Below, piece by piece: positions 50,309 to 59,452 of a stretch of 64,000 nt of DNA; position 1 is the first letter of the stretch; each line of letters opens with the position of its first letter. The position numbers and the translations under genes were made by a program. The stretch covers positions 1 through 64,000 of the forward strand of contig CACWQH010000003.1 of assembly GCA_902762955.1 (NCBI GenBank). The letters run 5' to 3'. Origin of the DNA: an uncultured Lachnospiraceae bacterium. Its GTDB lineage: Bacteria; Bacillota; Clostridia; Lachnospirales; Lachnospiraceae. The notes under the pieces were generated by a model. That model saw only the letters and a list, made by a program, of their open reading frames with translations. It was not told the DNA's origin and did no database searches.

Positions 50309-51409
50309 ATGAAGATAATTCATTGTGCCGATCTTCATCTTGACTCGCAGATGACTGCGAATCTTGACCGCAAGAAGGCAAAGGAACGAAAAATTGAATT
50401 ATTTAATACCTTTGGTAATATGGTAAAGTATGCCGCTGAGCACGATGTAGAGGCTATTATAATCGCAGGCGATTTATTTGACAAAAAAACCGTAACCAAG
50501 ATGGCTTCAAATACCGTGTATCAGGCATTTATAGATAATCCGGATATAGATTTTTATATATTGAAGGGTAATCATGATGAAGATATGTTCTTGGATAATC
50601 TTGAAGAGATACCTGATAATGTTAAAACCTTTGGAGAAAGCTGGACAAGCTATCGAACCGGAAAAAATGATAGTATAGTTATCACGGGTGCCGTACTTAC
50701 CAAAGAAAACAAGGTGAGTCTTTTCAATGAGCTTGTATTGGGCAATGATGATTTCAATATAATGACTCTACATGGACAGGAGAGTGCCGGACAGACTAAG
50801 GATAAGACGGTTGTTATACCGCTTAGAAGTCTTAGAAATAAAGGAATAGATTATCTTGCTTTAGGTCATATACATACATATAAGGAGGCAGAGCTTGACA
50901 AGAGAGGTGTATATTGTTACTCGGGATGCCTTGAAGGAAGAGGCTTTGATGAGTGCGGAGAGCATGGCTTTGTATTACTTGATATAGATGAGGATAATAA
51001 GACCTGCACAAGGAAGTTTGTGCCTATAGCTAAGAGGAGACTTTATACGGTTGATGTCGATGTAAGCGGACTTGACAGCTCGGCGGAGATAATCAGCAGG
51101 ATAAAAAGCGTCCTCGATAAAGAAAAATATTCTGATGAAAGCTTGATAAAGATTGTACTGACCGGAGAGGTCGATGCCTTTTGTGAAAAGGATACAGATT
51201 ATATACTTAAGCAGTTTGAGGAAGATTATTATTTTGTAAAGCTTTATGATGAAACCAAGCTTAAGGTAGCCTATGAAGATTTTGCGCTTGATGAGTCTCT
51301 TAAGGGTGAGTTTGTAAGAATTGTTCTTTCAAAAGAAGATATATCTGAGGAAGAAAAGGCAGAAATCATAAGATACGGTATAGGTATTCTTTCCGGCGAA
51401 GAGGTTTAA
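50309..51409 (+). CDS. SbcD/Mre11-like metallophosphoesterase (YhaO-type)
   Basis: The 366-residue protein starts MKIIHCADLHLDSQM, the first metal motif (D-x-H) of calcineurin-type phosphoesterases. GDLFD, KGNHDE and LGHIHTY follow, the full set for two-metal DNA nucleases. The C-terminal 100 residues form a cap. With the next gene it makes a nuclease-ATPase pair, probably acting on DNA ends. ATG 50309 follows AGGAAAGGA; an ATG 24 bp upstream has no site. Confidence 0.88.
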   Translation: MKIIHCADLHLDSQMTANLDRKKAKERKIELFNTFGNMVKYAAEHDVEAIIIAGDLFDKKTVTKMASNTVYQAFIDNPDIDFYILKGNHDEDMFLDNLEEIPDNVKTFGESWTSYRTGKNDSIVITGAVLTKENKVSLFNELVLGNDDFNIMTLHGQESAGQTKDKTVVIPLRSLRNKGIDYLALGHIHTYKEAELDKRGVYCYSGCLEGRGFDECGEHGFVLLDIDEDNKTCTRKFVPIAKRRLYTVDVDVSGLDSSAEIISRIKSVLDKEKYSDESLIKIVLTGEVDAFCEKDTDYILKQFEEDYYFVKLYDETKLKVAYEDFALDESLKGEFVRIVLSKEDISEEEKAEIIRYGIGILSGEEV

Positions 51410-51489
51410 AGTGTAAATGCTATTAGATATAAAAATCGGTCAGATGATATAAAAAGTGCAAATCAGATACTGTATGAGGTTGGGACTAT

Positions 51490-53961
51490 ATGAAGATAAT
51501 AAGATGCCACATAGAAAATTTTGGTAAATTCAGTGATTTTACCAAAGAGTTTGATGTCAACAGTAAAAATGTAATATGTGAGGATAACGGCTGGGGTAAG
51601 AGTACTCTTGCAGCCTTTATTAAGGCCATGCTTTACGGCTTTGACAATGATACTAAGAAGGATACCTATGAAAATGAAAGAAAAAGATTCAATCCATGGC
51701 AGGGTGGAGTCTACGGAGGACAGCTTATATTTGAGGCAGGCGGAAAGGTATATGAGGCATCAAGAGTATTCGGTGCAAAGGAAAAGGATGATGTTTTTGT
51801 TTTAAAGGACGAAGCGACAGGTCTTTCATGCGACGATTATTCAAGCAGACTGGGTGAGGAGCTTTTCGGTCTTGACAGCAAATCCTTTTCAAGAAGTATA
51901 TTTGTATCGCAAAATGCCTGTGATACAAGTGTTACTGATGGTATAAGTGCGAAGCTCGGTAATCTTACCGACAGTACTGATGATATAAGTAATTATGAAA
52001 ATGCAAGCAAGAGACTTACCAATATACTCAATGCCATGAGTCCCAAGCGCTCCACGGGAGAGATCTTTAAGCAAAAGGATAAGATGACAGAGCTTAAGCA
52101 GGTTATATCTCAGGGCAATGATCTGGAAGGTTCATTGGATAATCTTACAGCTCTCAATAAGAAAGAAAAGGCAGCTATAGAAGAATTAAAGGAAGAACAA
52201 AATATATGGAGCAAAAGACAGCAGGAGACAAGTGTATATAAGGATTTAGAGCTTAAGAAGAAGGAATATGAGAGAATAAATAATTCTTTAAATGAAAAAA
52301 AGGATAGCTACGAGAAGGAAAAGGCTATATTTAAAAAGGGCATACCCAATAAGGACGAGCTTGATGCAAAGCTTGAAACGGCATATTCTCTGTCAGAAAA
52401 AAAGAGTGCTCTTAATATATATAAGTTAAGCGATGACGAAGAGGCAAAGCTTTCCGGTATTGATAAGGTTTTGGAGGATGAAGCAGGTAAGCTTGAGGAA
52501 GAAAAACGTGAAGCGGATTTGCTCGAAAAGGAAATCACGATAGATGAAGAAAACCTTAAAAAAGAACTTGATATTTTAAAGAAAGAGGAGTCGGAAAATA
52601 AAACCGGAGCAGATACGGATAATACAGATAATTCAAAGGATAAGATAAAGGATAGTACAGAAAATGAAGCCGGAGGAATTAAGGATACTAAAAGCTTAAA
52701 GTCAAAAAAAGAGTATGGAAGACTGGTTTTAAAGGATATTGTTTATCTTATAATCGGAATAGGCTGCCTTATTCTTGTTTTAAATTTAAAAAAGATTATT
52801 CCGGCACTTGTTTTTGTTATGGCTATTGCACTGCTTGTGATAATAGTCGGATTATTTGTAAATGTTTATAATTATTTAAGTCTTAAAAACGATACTAAAT
52901 CCTCAGATGGGGATGATAACGGACCGGCTCAACAGTTATCAGGCAATCAAAACAAGATGATCACATATGTGCCTAAAAAGCAGGAGATTGAAGTATCGTA
53001 TGAGGAAAAAGAAAAAGGCTTAAATAATAAAAAAGAAAAGCTCAGTGATAAGAAAGAAAGAATTAATGAGCTGGAAAAACTTCGTGAACAAAATCTTTAT
53101 ATAAAGAATAATCTGACGGATAAAAAGAATAATTATATAAAGATAAGCGATGAATATAAGAGTACATTTGATGAGATAAAAAGCTATCTTATCAGTATAG
53201 GATTTGAGCCTGAAGAAGATATGTACAGGCAGCTTGACTATCTGGAGGAAAAAACAAGAGATATCGAAGAATTAAAGGCTGCGGTTGAAAAAGCAGCGAA
53301 GGAAAAAGATATATTTGAGATAAATAATGATGTGGACTCGATTTTAAATGCCAAAGAGACAGAATCAAAATATTCTTTAACAGAAATTGATGAAAATTTA
53401 AGAAGAATAGGTATTGAGATAGAAGGTCACAATAAAAATATCTCGGGTTATAACCGTCAGATAGACGAGTTAGAGGAAAAACTTGAAAATATTTATGAAT
53501 GTGAAAATGAACTCGGGGAATTAAATGAAAGCTATGAGGAAAAGCTTCATAAGTACAAAATGCTCAAAGAAACCGGTACGTTACTTGAAGAAGCAAAGGC
53601 AGAGTTTACCGCTAAATATACAGCACCTATAAAAAACGGTTTTGATAAATACTACGGAATGATTACCGGTAAAGCAGACAATACATACAGACTTGATGCC
53701 AATATTAATCTGTCCCATAAAGAATTGGGACTTGACAGGGAGACAAAATTCCTTAGTATGGGATATAAGGATCTGGTTGGAGTATGCATGCGTATGGCTT
53801 TGGTGGATGCTATGTTTGAAAAGGAAAAGCCATTTATAATATTTGACGATTCTTTTGTCAATCTTGATAAGGATAAGGTTGATGCGGGACTTGGACTTAT
53901 TGATAAAATAGCAGGGGAATATCAGATTATATATTTTACCTGTCATGAAAGCAGAGCTTAA
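51490..53961 (+). CDS. SbcC/Rad50-like ATPase with central membrane helices (YhaN-type)
   Basis: The 823-residue ABC-type ATPase has the N-terminal P-loop in EDNGWGKSTLAAFIKAM, long coiled-coil arms (residues about 195-385 and 505-700), a pair of membrane helices at about 413-462 in the middle, and the C-terminal LSMGYKDLVGVCMRMAL and FIIFDDSFVNLD (Walker B). The helices replace the zinc hook of Rad50/SbcC. This fits YhaN, partner of YhaO. It lies 80 bp after the nuclease gene. Confidence 0.85.
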   Translation: MKIIRCHIENFGKFSDFTKEFDVNSKNVICEDNGWGKSTLAAFIKAMLYGFDNDTKKDTYENERKRFNPWQGGVYGGQLIFEAGGKVYEASRVFGAKEKDDVFVLKDEATGLSCDDYSSRLGEELFGLDSKSFSRSIFVSQNACDTSVTDGISAKLGNLTDSTDDISNYENASKRLTNILNAMSPKRSTGEIFKQKDKMTELKQVISQGNDLEGSLDNLTALNKKEKAAIEELKEEQNIWSKRQQETSVYKDLELKKKEYERINNSLNEKKDSYEKEKAIFKKGIPNKDELDAKLETAYSLSEKKSALNIYKLSDDEEAKLSGIDKVLEDEAGKLEEEKREADLLEKEITIDEENLKKELDILKKEESENKTGADTDNTDNSKDKIKDSTENEAGGIKDTKSLKSKKEYGRLVLKDIVYLIIGIGCLILVLNLKKIIPALVFVMAIALLVIIVGLFVNVYNYLSLKNDTKSSDGDDNGPAQQLSGNQNKMITYVPKKQEIEVSYEEKEKGLNNKKEKLSDKKERINELEKLREQNLYIKNNLTDKKNNYIKISDEYKSTFDEIKSYLISIGFEPEEDMYRQLDYLEEKTRDIEELKAAVEKAAKEKDIFEINNDVDSILNAKETESKYSLTEIDENLRRIGIEIEGHNKNISGYNRQIDELEEKLENIYECENELGELNESYEEKLHKYKMLKETGTLLEEAKAEFTAKYTAPIKNGFDKYYGMITGKADNTYRLDANINLSHKELGLDRETKFLSMGYKDLVGVCMRMALVDAMFEKEKPFIIFDDSFVNLDKDKVDAGLGLIDKIAGEYQIIYFTCHESRA

Positions 53962-53999
53962 TATTTTCAATATAAAAAATACATCATGGGAGAGTAAAT

Positions 54000-55565
54000 A
54001 TGGGAGTATTAGATGGTTTAGAACCAAAAAAAGTTTTTAAATATTTTGAAAGGATTGCTTCGATTCCGCACGGATCAAGAAATACAAGGATGATAAGCGA
54101 TTGTCTAGCAGCTTTTGCCGAAGAAAGAGGTCTTCGATATATACAGGATGAGGCCGGAAATGTAATAATCTTTAAAGATGGAACAAAGGGCTATGAAAAC
54201 TCACCGGCTGTAATTATTCAGGGTCATATGGATATGGTGTGTGAAAAGACTCCGGATTCTTGTATCAATTTTGAAAGGGATGGGTTAGAGCTTGCCAAGA
54301 CAGACGAGTATATCTATGCCAAGGGTACAACTCTTGGTGGAGACGATGGCATAGCGGTTGCTTTTGCGCTTGCAATACTTGATTCAGAGGATATACCGCA
54401 TCCGCCGCTTGAGGTGGTTATAACTGTTGATGAGGAGATTGGTATGCTTGGGGCTTCTGCACTTGATTGTTCAAAGCTTAAATCAAAGATTATGCTCAAT
54501 CTTGATTCGGAGGATGAGGGGCAGCTTTTAGTAAGCTGTGCAGGAGGAGCGACTGTTACACTCAGATATCCTGCACCGGTTCAGCCGGTTAAACCGTCGC
54601 ATGACGGATTGTTAAAGGGAATTATTGACGATGACAGTTATTTTAGGGTTAAGCTCAGTGTTACCGGAGTTACAGGCGGTCATTCGGGCATTGAAATTCA
54701 TAAGCAGGGAGCAAATGCCGATATGGTGCTTGGCAGAGCCCTGAATTATCTCAACAAATCCGAGGATGTATATATAAATCTTGTTGAGGTATGGGGAGGA
54801 CTTAAGGACAATGCTATACCTAAGGAAGCGTATGCTGTAATTGATGTATATCTTGATGAGGATACTCCGGAACAGATTGAGTTTGTTCAAAGGGTGGTTT
54901 TTGATAAGGTTGCTGCACTGGATAAGATTCTAAAGAACGAATACAAAAAAACCGATCCGGATATAAAGCTTAGTGTTGAGAGGATAATGGTTACTGATGA
55001 AACACCTGATGATGAGATGGTCAACTTCAGTGCCGATTATAAAAATCCTACAGATGAGTTTGTAACTATTTTAGCAGCCGTTCCAAATGGTGTAAAAAAG
55101 ATGAGTCAGGATATAGACGGACTTGTGCAGACATCACTTAATCTTGGAATTATGAGTACTGAGAAGATAGCTTTAAACAGAGAAATCAAGATGGTATTTT
55201 CTGTAAGAAGCAGTGTGAGCTCGGAAAAGGAAGAGCTTATCGATATTATAGGAGCTCTTGCTAAAATCTTTGATGGAACCATCAAGGTTACCGGTGAATA
55301 TCCTGCATGGGAATACAAAGAGGATTCTAAGCTGAGAGAGATAATGTATGATGCGTATGTGGATTTATTTGGAGAAAAACCTACCATAGAGGCTGTACAT
55401 GCGGGCCTTGAATGTGGTATATTTGCAGGAAAGATAAAAGATCTCGACTGTGTATCCATAGGACCTCGCATGGAGGCTATTCATACAACGGATGAAAAGC
55501 TGTATATAGAAAGTACTAAGAAATATTGGAATTACGTACTTGAGATATTGAAGAGATTAAAGTAG
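54000..55565 (+). CDS. pepD: Aminoacyl-histidine dipeptidase (M20 family)
   Basis: Di-zinc peptidase that releases amino acids from Xaa-His dipeptides. The 521-residue protein has the metal motifs QGHMDMV, TTLGGDDGIAVAFA, VDEEIGMLGA and NLDSEDEG, then the lid domain (GGHSGIEIHKQGANA) and a final EAVHAGLECG. It is somewhat longer than the usual 480-490. GGAGAG before the ATG. The hisC gene follows, but no joint role is known. Confidence 0.93.
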   Translation: MGVLDGLEPKKVFKYFERIASIPHGSRNTRMISDCLAAFAEERGLRYIQDEAGNVIIFKDGTKGYENSPAVIIQGHMDMVCEKTPDSCINFERDGLELAKTDEYIYAKGTTLGGDDGIAVAFALAILDSEDIPHPPLEVVITVDEEIGMLGASALDCSKLKSKIMLNLDSEDEGQLLVSCAGGATVTLRYPAPVQPVKPSHDGLLKGIIDDDSYFRVKLSVTGVTGGHSGIEIHKQGANADMVLGRALNYLNKSEDVYINLVEVWGGLKDNAIPKEAYAVIDVYLDEDTPEQIEFVQRVVFDKVAALDKILKNEYKKTDPDIKLSVERIMVTDETPDDEMVNFSADYKNPTDEFVTILAAVPNGVKKMSQDIDGLVQTSLNLGIMSTEKIALNREIKMVFSVRSSVSSEKEELIDIIGALAKIFDGTIKVTGEYPAWEYKEDSKLREIMYDAYVDLFGEKPTIEAVHAGLECGIFAGKIKDLDCVSIGPRMEAIHTTDEKLYIESTKKYWNYVLEILKRLK

Positions 55566-55628
55566 TTTAAGCAGTAGAATTAAAAATAGTATCTTTTAAA
55601 GAGAATTAACTTAGTTAGGAGGAAAGCT

Positions 55629-56675
55629 ATGTCGGCTTGGGAGGCAAATGTAAGAAGGGTTGAACCGTATGTACCGGGAGAACAGCCTAAGGAAAAGAAC
55701 ATAATAAAATTAAATACCAATGAAAATCCATATCCACCGTCACCGAGGGTTTTGGCAAAGGCAGTTGAACTGGAAAAGCTAAGACTTTATCCGGATGATA
55801 AGGCGACTCTTTTGGTAGATGAGATAGCCGGATATCATGGTTTAAAGAACAGTCAGGTTTTTGTTGGTGTAGGTTCTGATGATGTACTTGCCATGGCATT
55901 TATGACATTTTTTAATTCCAGTAAAAATATACTTTTTCCGGATATAACCTATTCATTTTATGATGTATGGGCTGAACTGCTTGGTATACCTTATGAGAGA
56001 CCTGAGCTTGATGAAACATTTAATATAAAGGCAGAAGATTATTACAAGGAAAACGGCGGAGTTGTAATTGCCAATCCAAATGCACCTACAGGTATAGCAA
56101 GACCTCTTTCATTTATCGAAGATATAGTAAAGCACAATCAGGATGTGGTTGTTATCGTAGATGAGGCATATGTTGATTTTGGAGGAGAGAGTTCGCTTCC
56201 TTTGATTGATACATATGATAATCTTCTGGTAGTAAGAACCTTTTCAAAATCACGTTCCATGGCCGGACTTCGTATAGGTTATGCTATGGGTAGTGAAAAG
56301 CTTATAAAATACATGAGTGATGTTAAATTCTCATATAACTCATATACCATGAATATGCCTTCGATTATACTTGGCGCAGAAAGCTTAAAGGATGATGAGT
56401 ATTTTAAAGAGACTGTGGCAAAAGTTGTTGCTACGAGAGAGTGGTTTAAGCAGGAGATAGAAGGGCTTGGATTTAAGGTGCTTCCGTCATCAACTAACTT
56501 CCTTTTTATAACTCATGAAAAAATATCTGCCAAAGAGATATTTGAAAAGGCAAGAGAAGAAAAAATATTTGTTAGATATTTTAATAAGCCGCGTATTGAT
56601 AATTATTTAAGAGTAACCATCGGAACAGATGATGAAATGAAAGCATTTTTAGAGCTCTTGAAAAAAATTGTATAA
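55629..56675 (+). CDS. hisC: Histidinol-phosphate aminotransferase
   Basis: PLP enzyme that makes L-histidinol phosphate from imidazole-acetol phosphate and Glu. The 348-residue protein has the substrate-arm start NTNENPYPPSPRV, the PLP contact segment VDEAYVDFGGES and the Schiff-base lysine K207 in TFSKSRSMAGLRIGY. No other his gene is near. A similar aromatic or cobalamin-path aminotransferase (CobD-like) is an alternative, but the sequence looks like HisC. Confidence 0.9.
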   Translation: MSAWEANVRRVEPYVPGEQPKEKNIIKLNTNENPYPPSPRVLAKAVELEKLRLYPDDKATLLVDEIAGYHGLKNSQVFVGVGSDDVLAMAFMTFFNSSKNILFPDITYSFYDVWAELLGIPYERPELDETFNIKAEDYYKENGGVVIANPNAPTGIARPLSFIEDIVKHNQDVVVIVDEAYVDFGGESSLPLIDTYDNLLVVRTFSKSRSMAGLRIGYAMGSEKLIKYMSDVKFSYNSYTMNMPSIILGAESLKDDEYFKETVAKVVATREWFKQEIEGLGFKVLPSSTNFLFITHEKISAKEIFEKAREEKIFVRYFNKPRIDNYLRVTIGTDDEMKAFLELLKKIV

Positions 56676-56714
56676 ATTTTTATATTTTTATAAAGCAAGT
56701 AAATATAATGCTTT

Positions 56715-56757
56715 AAAAGCATCGTTGTAAACTTTCGGATACAATGGTGCTTTTTTT
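56715..56757 (+). terminator. Terminator of hisC
   Basis: AAAGCATCGTTGTA (about 56716-56729) pairs with TACAATGGTGCTTT (56740-56753), with two G-T pairs, then T5 follows. Confidence 0.78.
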
Positions 56758-56865
56758 ATACTTGCATTGCAACAACGTCGAGGATATAATTTATTTGTCT
56801 TTGTAAAATCTTTATTTAATTCCGTTTTTCCCATTTATAATTTTATAATGGATAGGAGAAGCAAT

Positions 56866-57747
56866 ATGGATTTAAATGAATTTACTTTAATGGTGTGTGA
56901 CAATATCAGAGAATATCTTACGGCATATGATGTCGATGAGATATATGAAAGGGAAGTGGTTAAAAACAACGGTGTAATTTATAAGGGGATAGTGCTTTCA
57001 AAAAATGAAAGGGATTCAGCTCCGACCATTTATATGGAGTACTATTATGACCTTTATAAGAAGGGAAAAAGTATCGAAGATATTACGAAGCTTATACTTG
57101 AAAACTATAGGGATTCAATTGATAAGCTTGAGGTTTTGGAGGAGCATGCAAATAATCTTGATGACTATAAGGATAAATTATTTATCAAGGTTGTTAATTA
57201 CGAAAAAAATAAATCCAATCTTGAGGATTGTCCGTTTATTCCGTTTCTTGATATGGCTATAACCTTTAGATATCTGGTACATAAGGATGAAAAAAATGTA
57301 TCCTCCACCATTGTTAAAAATGTGTTGATGGATAGCTGGGGACTAAATACGCATACTCTCTATAAGATTGCATATGACAATACCAGGGTGCTTTTTCCTC
57401 CGCTTTTGAAAAAGATGTCGGAGATAATAAAGCTTTGGTCTGCAAGAGATGTATATATTCCGGAAAATGACATATATGTGCTTACCAATGAATGTGGAAT
57501 AAACGGTGCGGCATATATAACGTATAAGGAAATATTGGAGGAATTTAGTCAAAATAAGTCGAAGGAGTATTATATCATACCGTCGAGCATACATGAGCTT
57601 ATTTTGATACCCAAAGAAATGGAAGAGGATACAGATTCGTTAAAGATGTTTATAAAAGAGGTCAATAAGCATGCTATTCCCAAGATAGATTTTCTGTCTG
57701 ACAATCTTTATTTTTATAATAGAGAAAATGGCATAAAACTTGTCTGA
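56866..57747 (+). CDS. DUF5688-family protein
   Basis: The 293-residue cytosolic protein starts MDLNEFTLMVCDNIREYL and has the family's VVKNNGVIYKGIVLSKNER and PTIYMEYYYDLYKKGKSIEDI. DUF5688 is frequent and multi-copy in Lachnospiraceae; its function is unknown. The ATG at 56866 follows AGGAGA at 56854-56859. Neighbours give no clue. Confidence 0.8.
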   Translation: MDLNEFTLMVCDNIREYLTAYDVDEIYEREVVKNNGVIYKGIVLSKNERDSAPTIYMEYYYDLYKKGKSIEDITKLILENYRDSIDKLEVLEEHANNLDDYKDKLFIKVVNYEKNKSNLEDCPFIPFLDMAITFRYLVHKDEKNVSSTIVKNVLMDSWGLNTHTLYKIAYDNTRVLFPPLLKKMSEIIKLWSARDVYIPENDIYVLTNECGINGAAYITYKEILEEFSQNKSKEYYIIPSSIHELILIPKEMEEDTDSLKMFIKEVNKHAIPKIDFLSDNLYFYNRENGIKLV

Positions 57748-57774
57748 TTTGTATTATAAAAATAATTAAACGTC

Positions 57775-57803
57775 TTGACTAAAATAAAACAATGTGCTAT
57801 TTT
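57775..57803 (+). promoter_or_regulatory. Promoter of the cold-shock gene
   Basis: TTGACT (57775-57780) and TATTTT (57798-57803) are 17 bp apart with TGC extending the -10. The leader is only about 45 nt, shorter than the long cold-sensing leader of E. coli cspA. Confidence 0.7.
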
Positions 57804-57851
57804 ATAGTAGCATAAAAATATGCGAGATTTTATATTTGGAGGGGCTTTATC

Positions 57852-58055
57852 ATGGCAAAAGGTACAGTAAAATGGTTCAATAACCAGAAGGGCTTTGGAT
57901 TTATCACAGACGAGAACGGACAGGATGTATTCGTTCATTTCACAGGTCTTAACATGGAAGGATTTAAGACTCTTGAGGAAAATCAGTCTGTAGAATTCGA
58001 AGTTGTTGAAGGTGCAAAGGGACCTCAGGCAACCAATGTAACTGTTATAAAGTAG
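57852..58055 (+). CDS. Cold-shock protein (CspA family)
   Basis: The 67-residue single OB-fold nucleic acid chaperone has RNP1 NQKGFGFIT and RNP2 DVFVHF, the full family length and sequence. It binds single-stranded RNA and DNA and prevents RNA secondary structure. It has its own promoter and a terminator downstream. GGAGG precedes the ATG. Confidence 0.96.
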   Translation: MAKGTVKWFNNQKGFGFITDENGQDVFVHFTGLNMEGFKTLEENQSVEFEVVEGAKGPQATNVTVIK

Positions 58056-58163
58056 TTACAACTTAATCACGTAACATCGTACCTATTTAAATATATTCTG
58101 TAGTATTTTTTAGTACAAAATTATGAATTGGGATTTGTTATATCATTGAGTTAAAGCTTGAAA

Positions 58164-58194
58164 TGGCTGTCACGTTTCGTGACAGCTGTTTTTA
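58164..58194 (+). terminator. Terminator of the cold-shock gene
   Basis: GCTGTCACG (58166-58174) pairs perfectly with CGTGACAGC (58178-58186) around TTT, then T5 follows. It lies about 110 nt after the stop. Confidence 0.82.
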
Positions 58195-58227
58195 GTTTCA
58201 AAATAATTTGGATAACTGACACAAAAA

Positions 58228-58251
58228 GTGCCTAAAATATAGTAATCATAT
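58228..58251. promoter_or_regulatory. Half-copy of the 59.4-kb palindrome at the tetR promoter
   Basis: This 24-bp stretch starting GTGCCTAAAATAT matches the right arm of the palindrome at 59349-59431 in 21 of 24 positions and ends at the -35 of the tetR-type gene. The placement suggests an operator or a decayed repeat. Confidence 0.7.
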
Positions 58252-58280
58252 TTGACAAAAACAGGTAAATGGCATACAAT
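58252..58280 (+). promoter_or_regulatory. Promoter of the TetR-receiver pair
   Basis: Perfect -35 TTGACA (58252-58257) and TACAAT (58275-58280), 17 bp apart. Confidence 0.82.
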
Positions 58281-58332
58281 TATAAGCAGTTGTATGGGGA
58301 GATTATAACCGAAGAGAGAGGGGGACTTTTTT

Positions 58333-58944
58333 GTGGCAGAAAACTTTGTTTCAAGAAAGTATAGAATAGTATCCTCTGCTATAGATTTAATCAGTGAATT
58401 GGGTCTTTCTGCATTGACCACACACAATCTTGCGGAAAAAGAAAACACTTCTGAAGCACTTATGTACAAATATTTCAGTGGCATCGATGAGGTTTTGGTT
58501 GAGGTTGTGGATTACTATTCTAGCTTTGATGAAGGTATCAGAAAAACAGTAAGCTCAAAAGATATTTCTTATGTAGAAAAGATAAGAATGTATTTTAATG
58601 ATTATGCAACCTACTATGATAATTATTATTCGTTATCGACACTTATGCTTCAGTATGAAGAATTGTTGCATAATATAAATACCAGAGATAAGATTTCACT
58701 TTGCATCACACAGCGTAGACAGTTTGTCGAAGATATGTTTAAGGGTGCGATAAAAGAGGGTGAGATTGTTAAAACCTTTACACCGGAGGAATTGGCAAAC
58801 AATGCAACCGGTATGCTTATGACACATATTTTAGTCAGAAGAATTACCTATCATAAAAAGACATTTAAACAGGAATTCATGGAAAACCTTGATAAATGGC
58901 TTGATTTATTAATAATTTCGGATCGGAAAGGAGAAGAGGATTAA
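58333..58944 (+). CDS. TetR-family transcriptional regulator
   Basis: The 203-residue protein has a N-terminal helix-turn-helix (residues about 8-55, with LSALTTHNLAEKENTSEALMYKYF) and a helical ligand domain without a recognised effector. GTG at 58333 with AGAGAGGGGG before it is the only reasonable start. Its stop overlaps the start of the receiver gene (TAATG), so the two are translationally coupled. A TetR repressor coupled to a lone receiver is unusual. It may bind the GTGCCTAAAATAT motif at its own promoter. Confidence 0.87.
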   Translation: MAENFVSRKYRIVSSAIDLISELGLSALTTHNLAEKENTSEALMYKYFSGIDEVLVEVVDYYSSFDEGIRKTVSSKDISYVEKIRMYFNDYATYYDNYYSLSTLMLQYEELLHNINTRDKISLCITQRRQFVEDMFKGAIKEGEIVKTFTPEELANNATGMLMTHILVRRITYHKKTFKQEFMENLDKWLDLLIISDRKGEED

Positions 58945-59333
58945 TGAAGGTTTTGGTAGCAGAGGATGATATAGCAAGTGGAAAGTTCATGGAGAAGCTT
59001 TTATCAAAGTATGGTGAGGTAGTACTTGCCAGAGATGGTATAGCAGCCGTAGATGAATTTGTCAATGCTGTCAATAATAATGAAAAATTTGATCTTATCT
59101 GCATGGATATCATGATGCCAAAGATAGATGGGTATAAGGCGCTTGCATCTATAAGGGATGCAGAGAGAAAGCTTGGTCTTGCAAGAGATTCAAGATGTAA
59201 GGTTATTATGATAAGTGCTCTTGATGAAGGCTTTGATTCAAGCTATGCAAGTGATGATTACGAGGAGTACATGTGTAAACCTATCGATATAATAAAATTC
59301 GATGAGATTATAAAGAAACTGGGACTACAATAA
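58944..59333 (+). CDS. Stand-alone response-regulator receiver (CheY-like)
   Basis: The 129-residue receiver domain has the acidic pair EDD near residue 7, the phosphoacceptor aspartate in ICMDIMMPKIDGY (about D55), the Thr/Ser position in MISALDEG and the lysine in CKPIDI. No output domain is present. No histidine kinase is in the window. It is coupled to the TetR gene by a TAATG overlap. Confidence 0.9.
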   Translation: MKVLVAEDDIASGKFMEKLLSKYGEVVLARDGIAAVDEFVNAVNNNEKFDLICMDIMMPKIDGYKALASIRDAERKLGLARDSRCKVIMISALDEGFDSSYASDDYEEYMCKPIDIIKFDEIIKKLGLQ

Positions 59334-59348
59334 TATTATCATGGGATG

Positions 59349-59431
59349 TATATAATTAACAAATTTTAGGCACTAAGCATGGCGTTAAGTAACACGTGCC
59401 ATGCGTGTGCCTAAAATATGTTAATTATATA
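59349..59431. repeat. 83-nt long palindrome between the receiver gene and rarA
   Basis: The 25-nt outer arms (59349-59373 and 59407-59431) are complementary with one mismatch, and GCATGGC (59377-59383) pairs with GCCATGC (59398-59404) inside. No T-run follows, so it is not a standard terminator. It could be a small MITE-like insertion or a large operator. It ends 10 nt before the rarA ribosome site. Confidence 0.88.
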
Positions 59432-59452
59432 TGTTCCGTGGGGAGACTGGCT

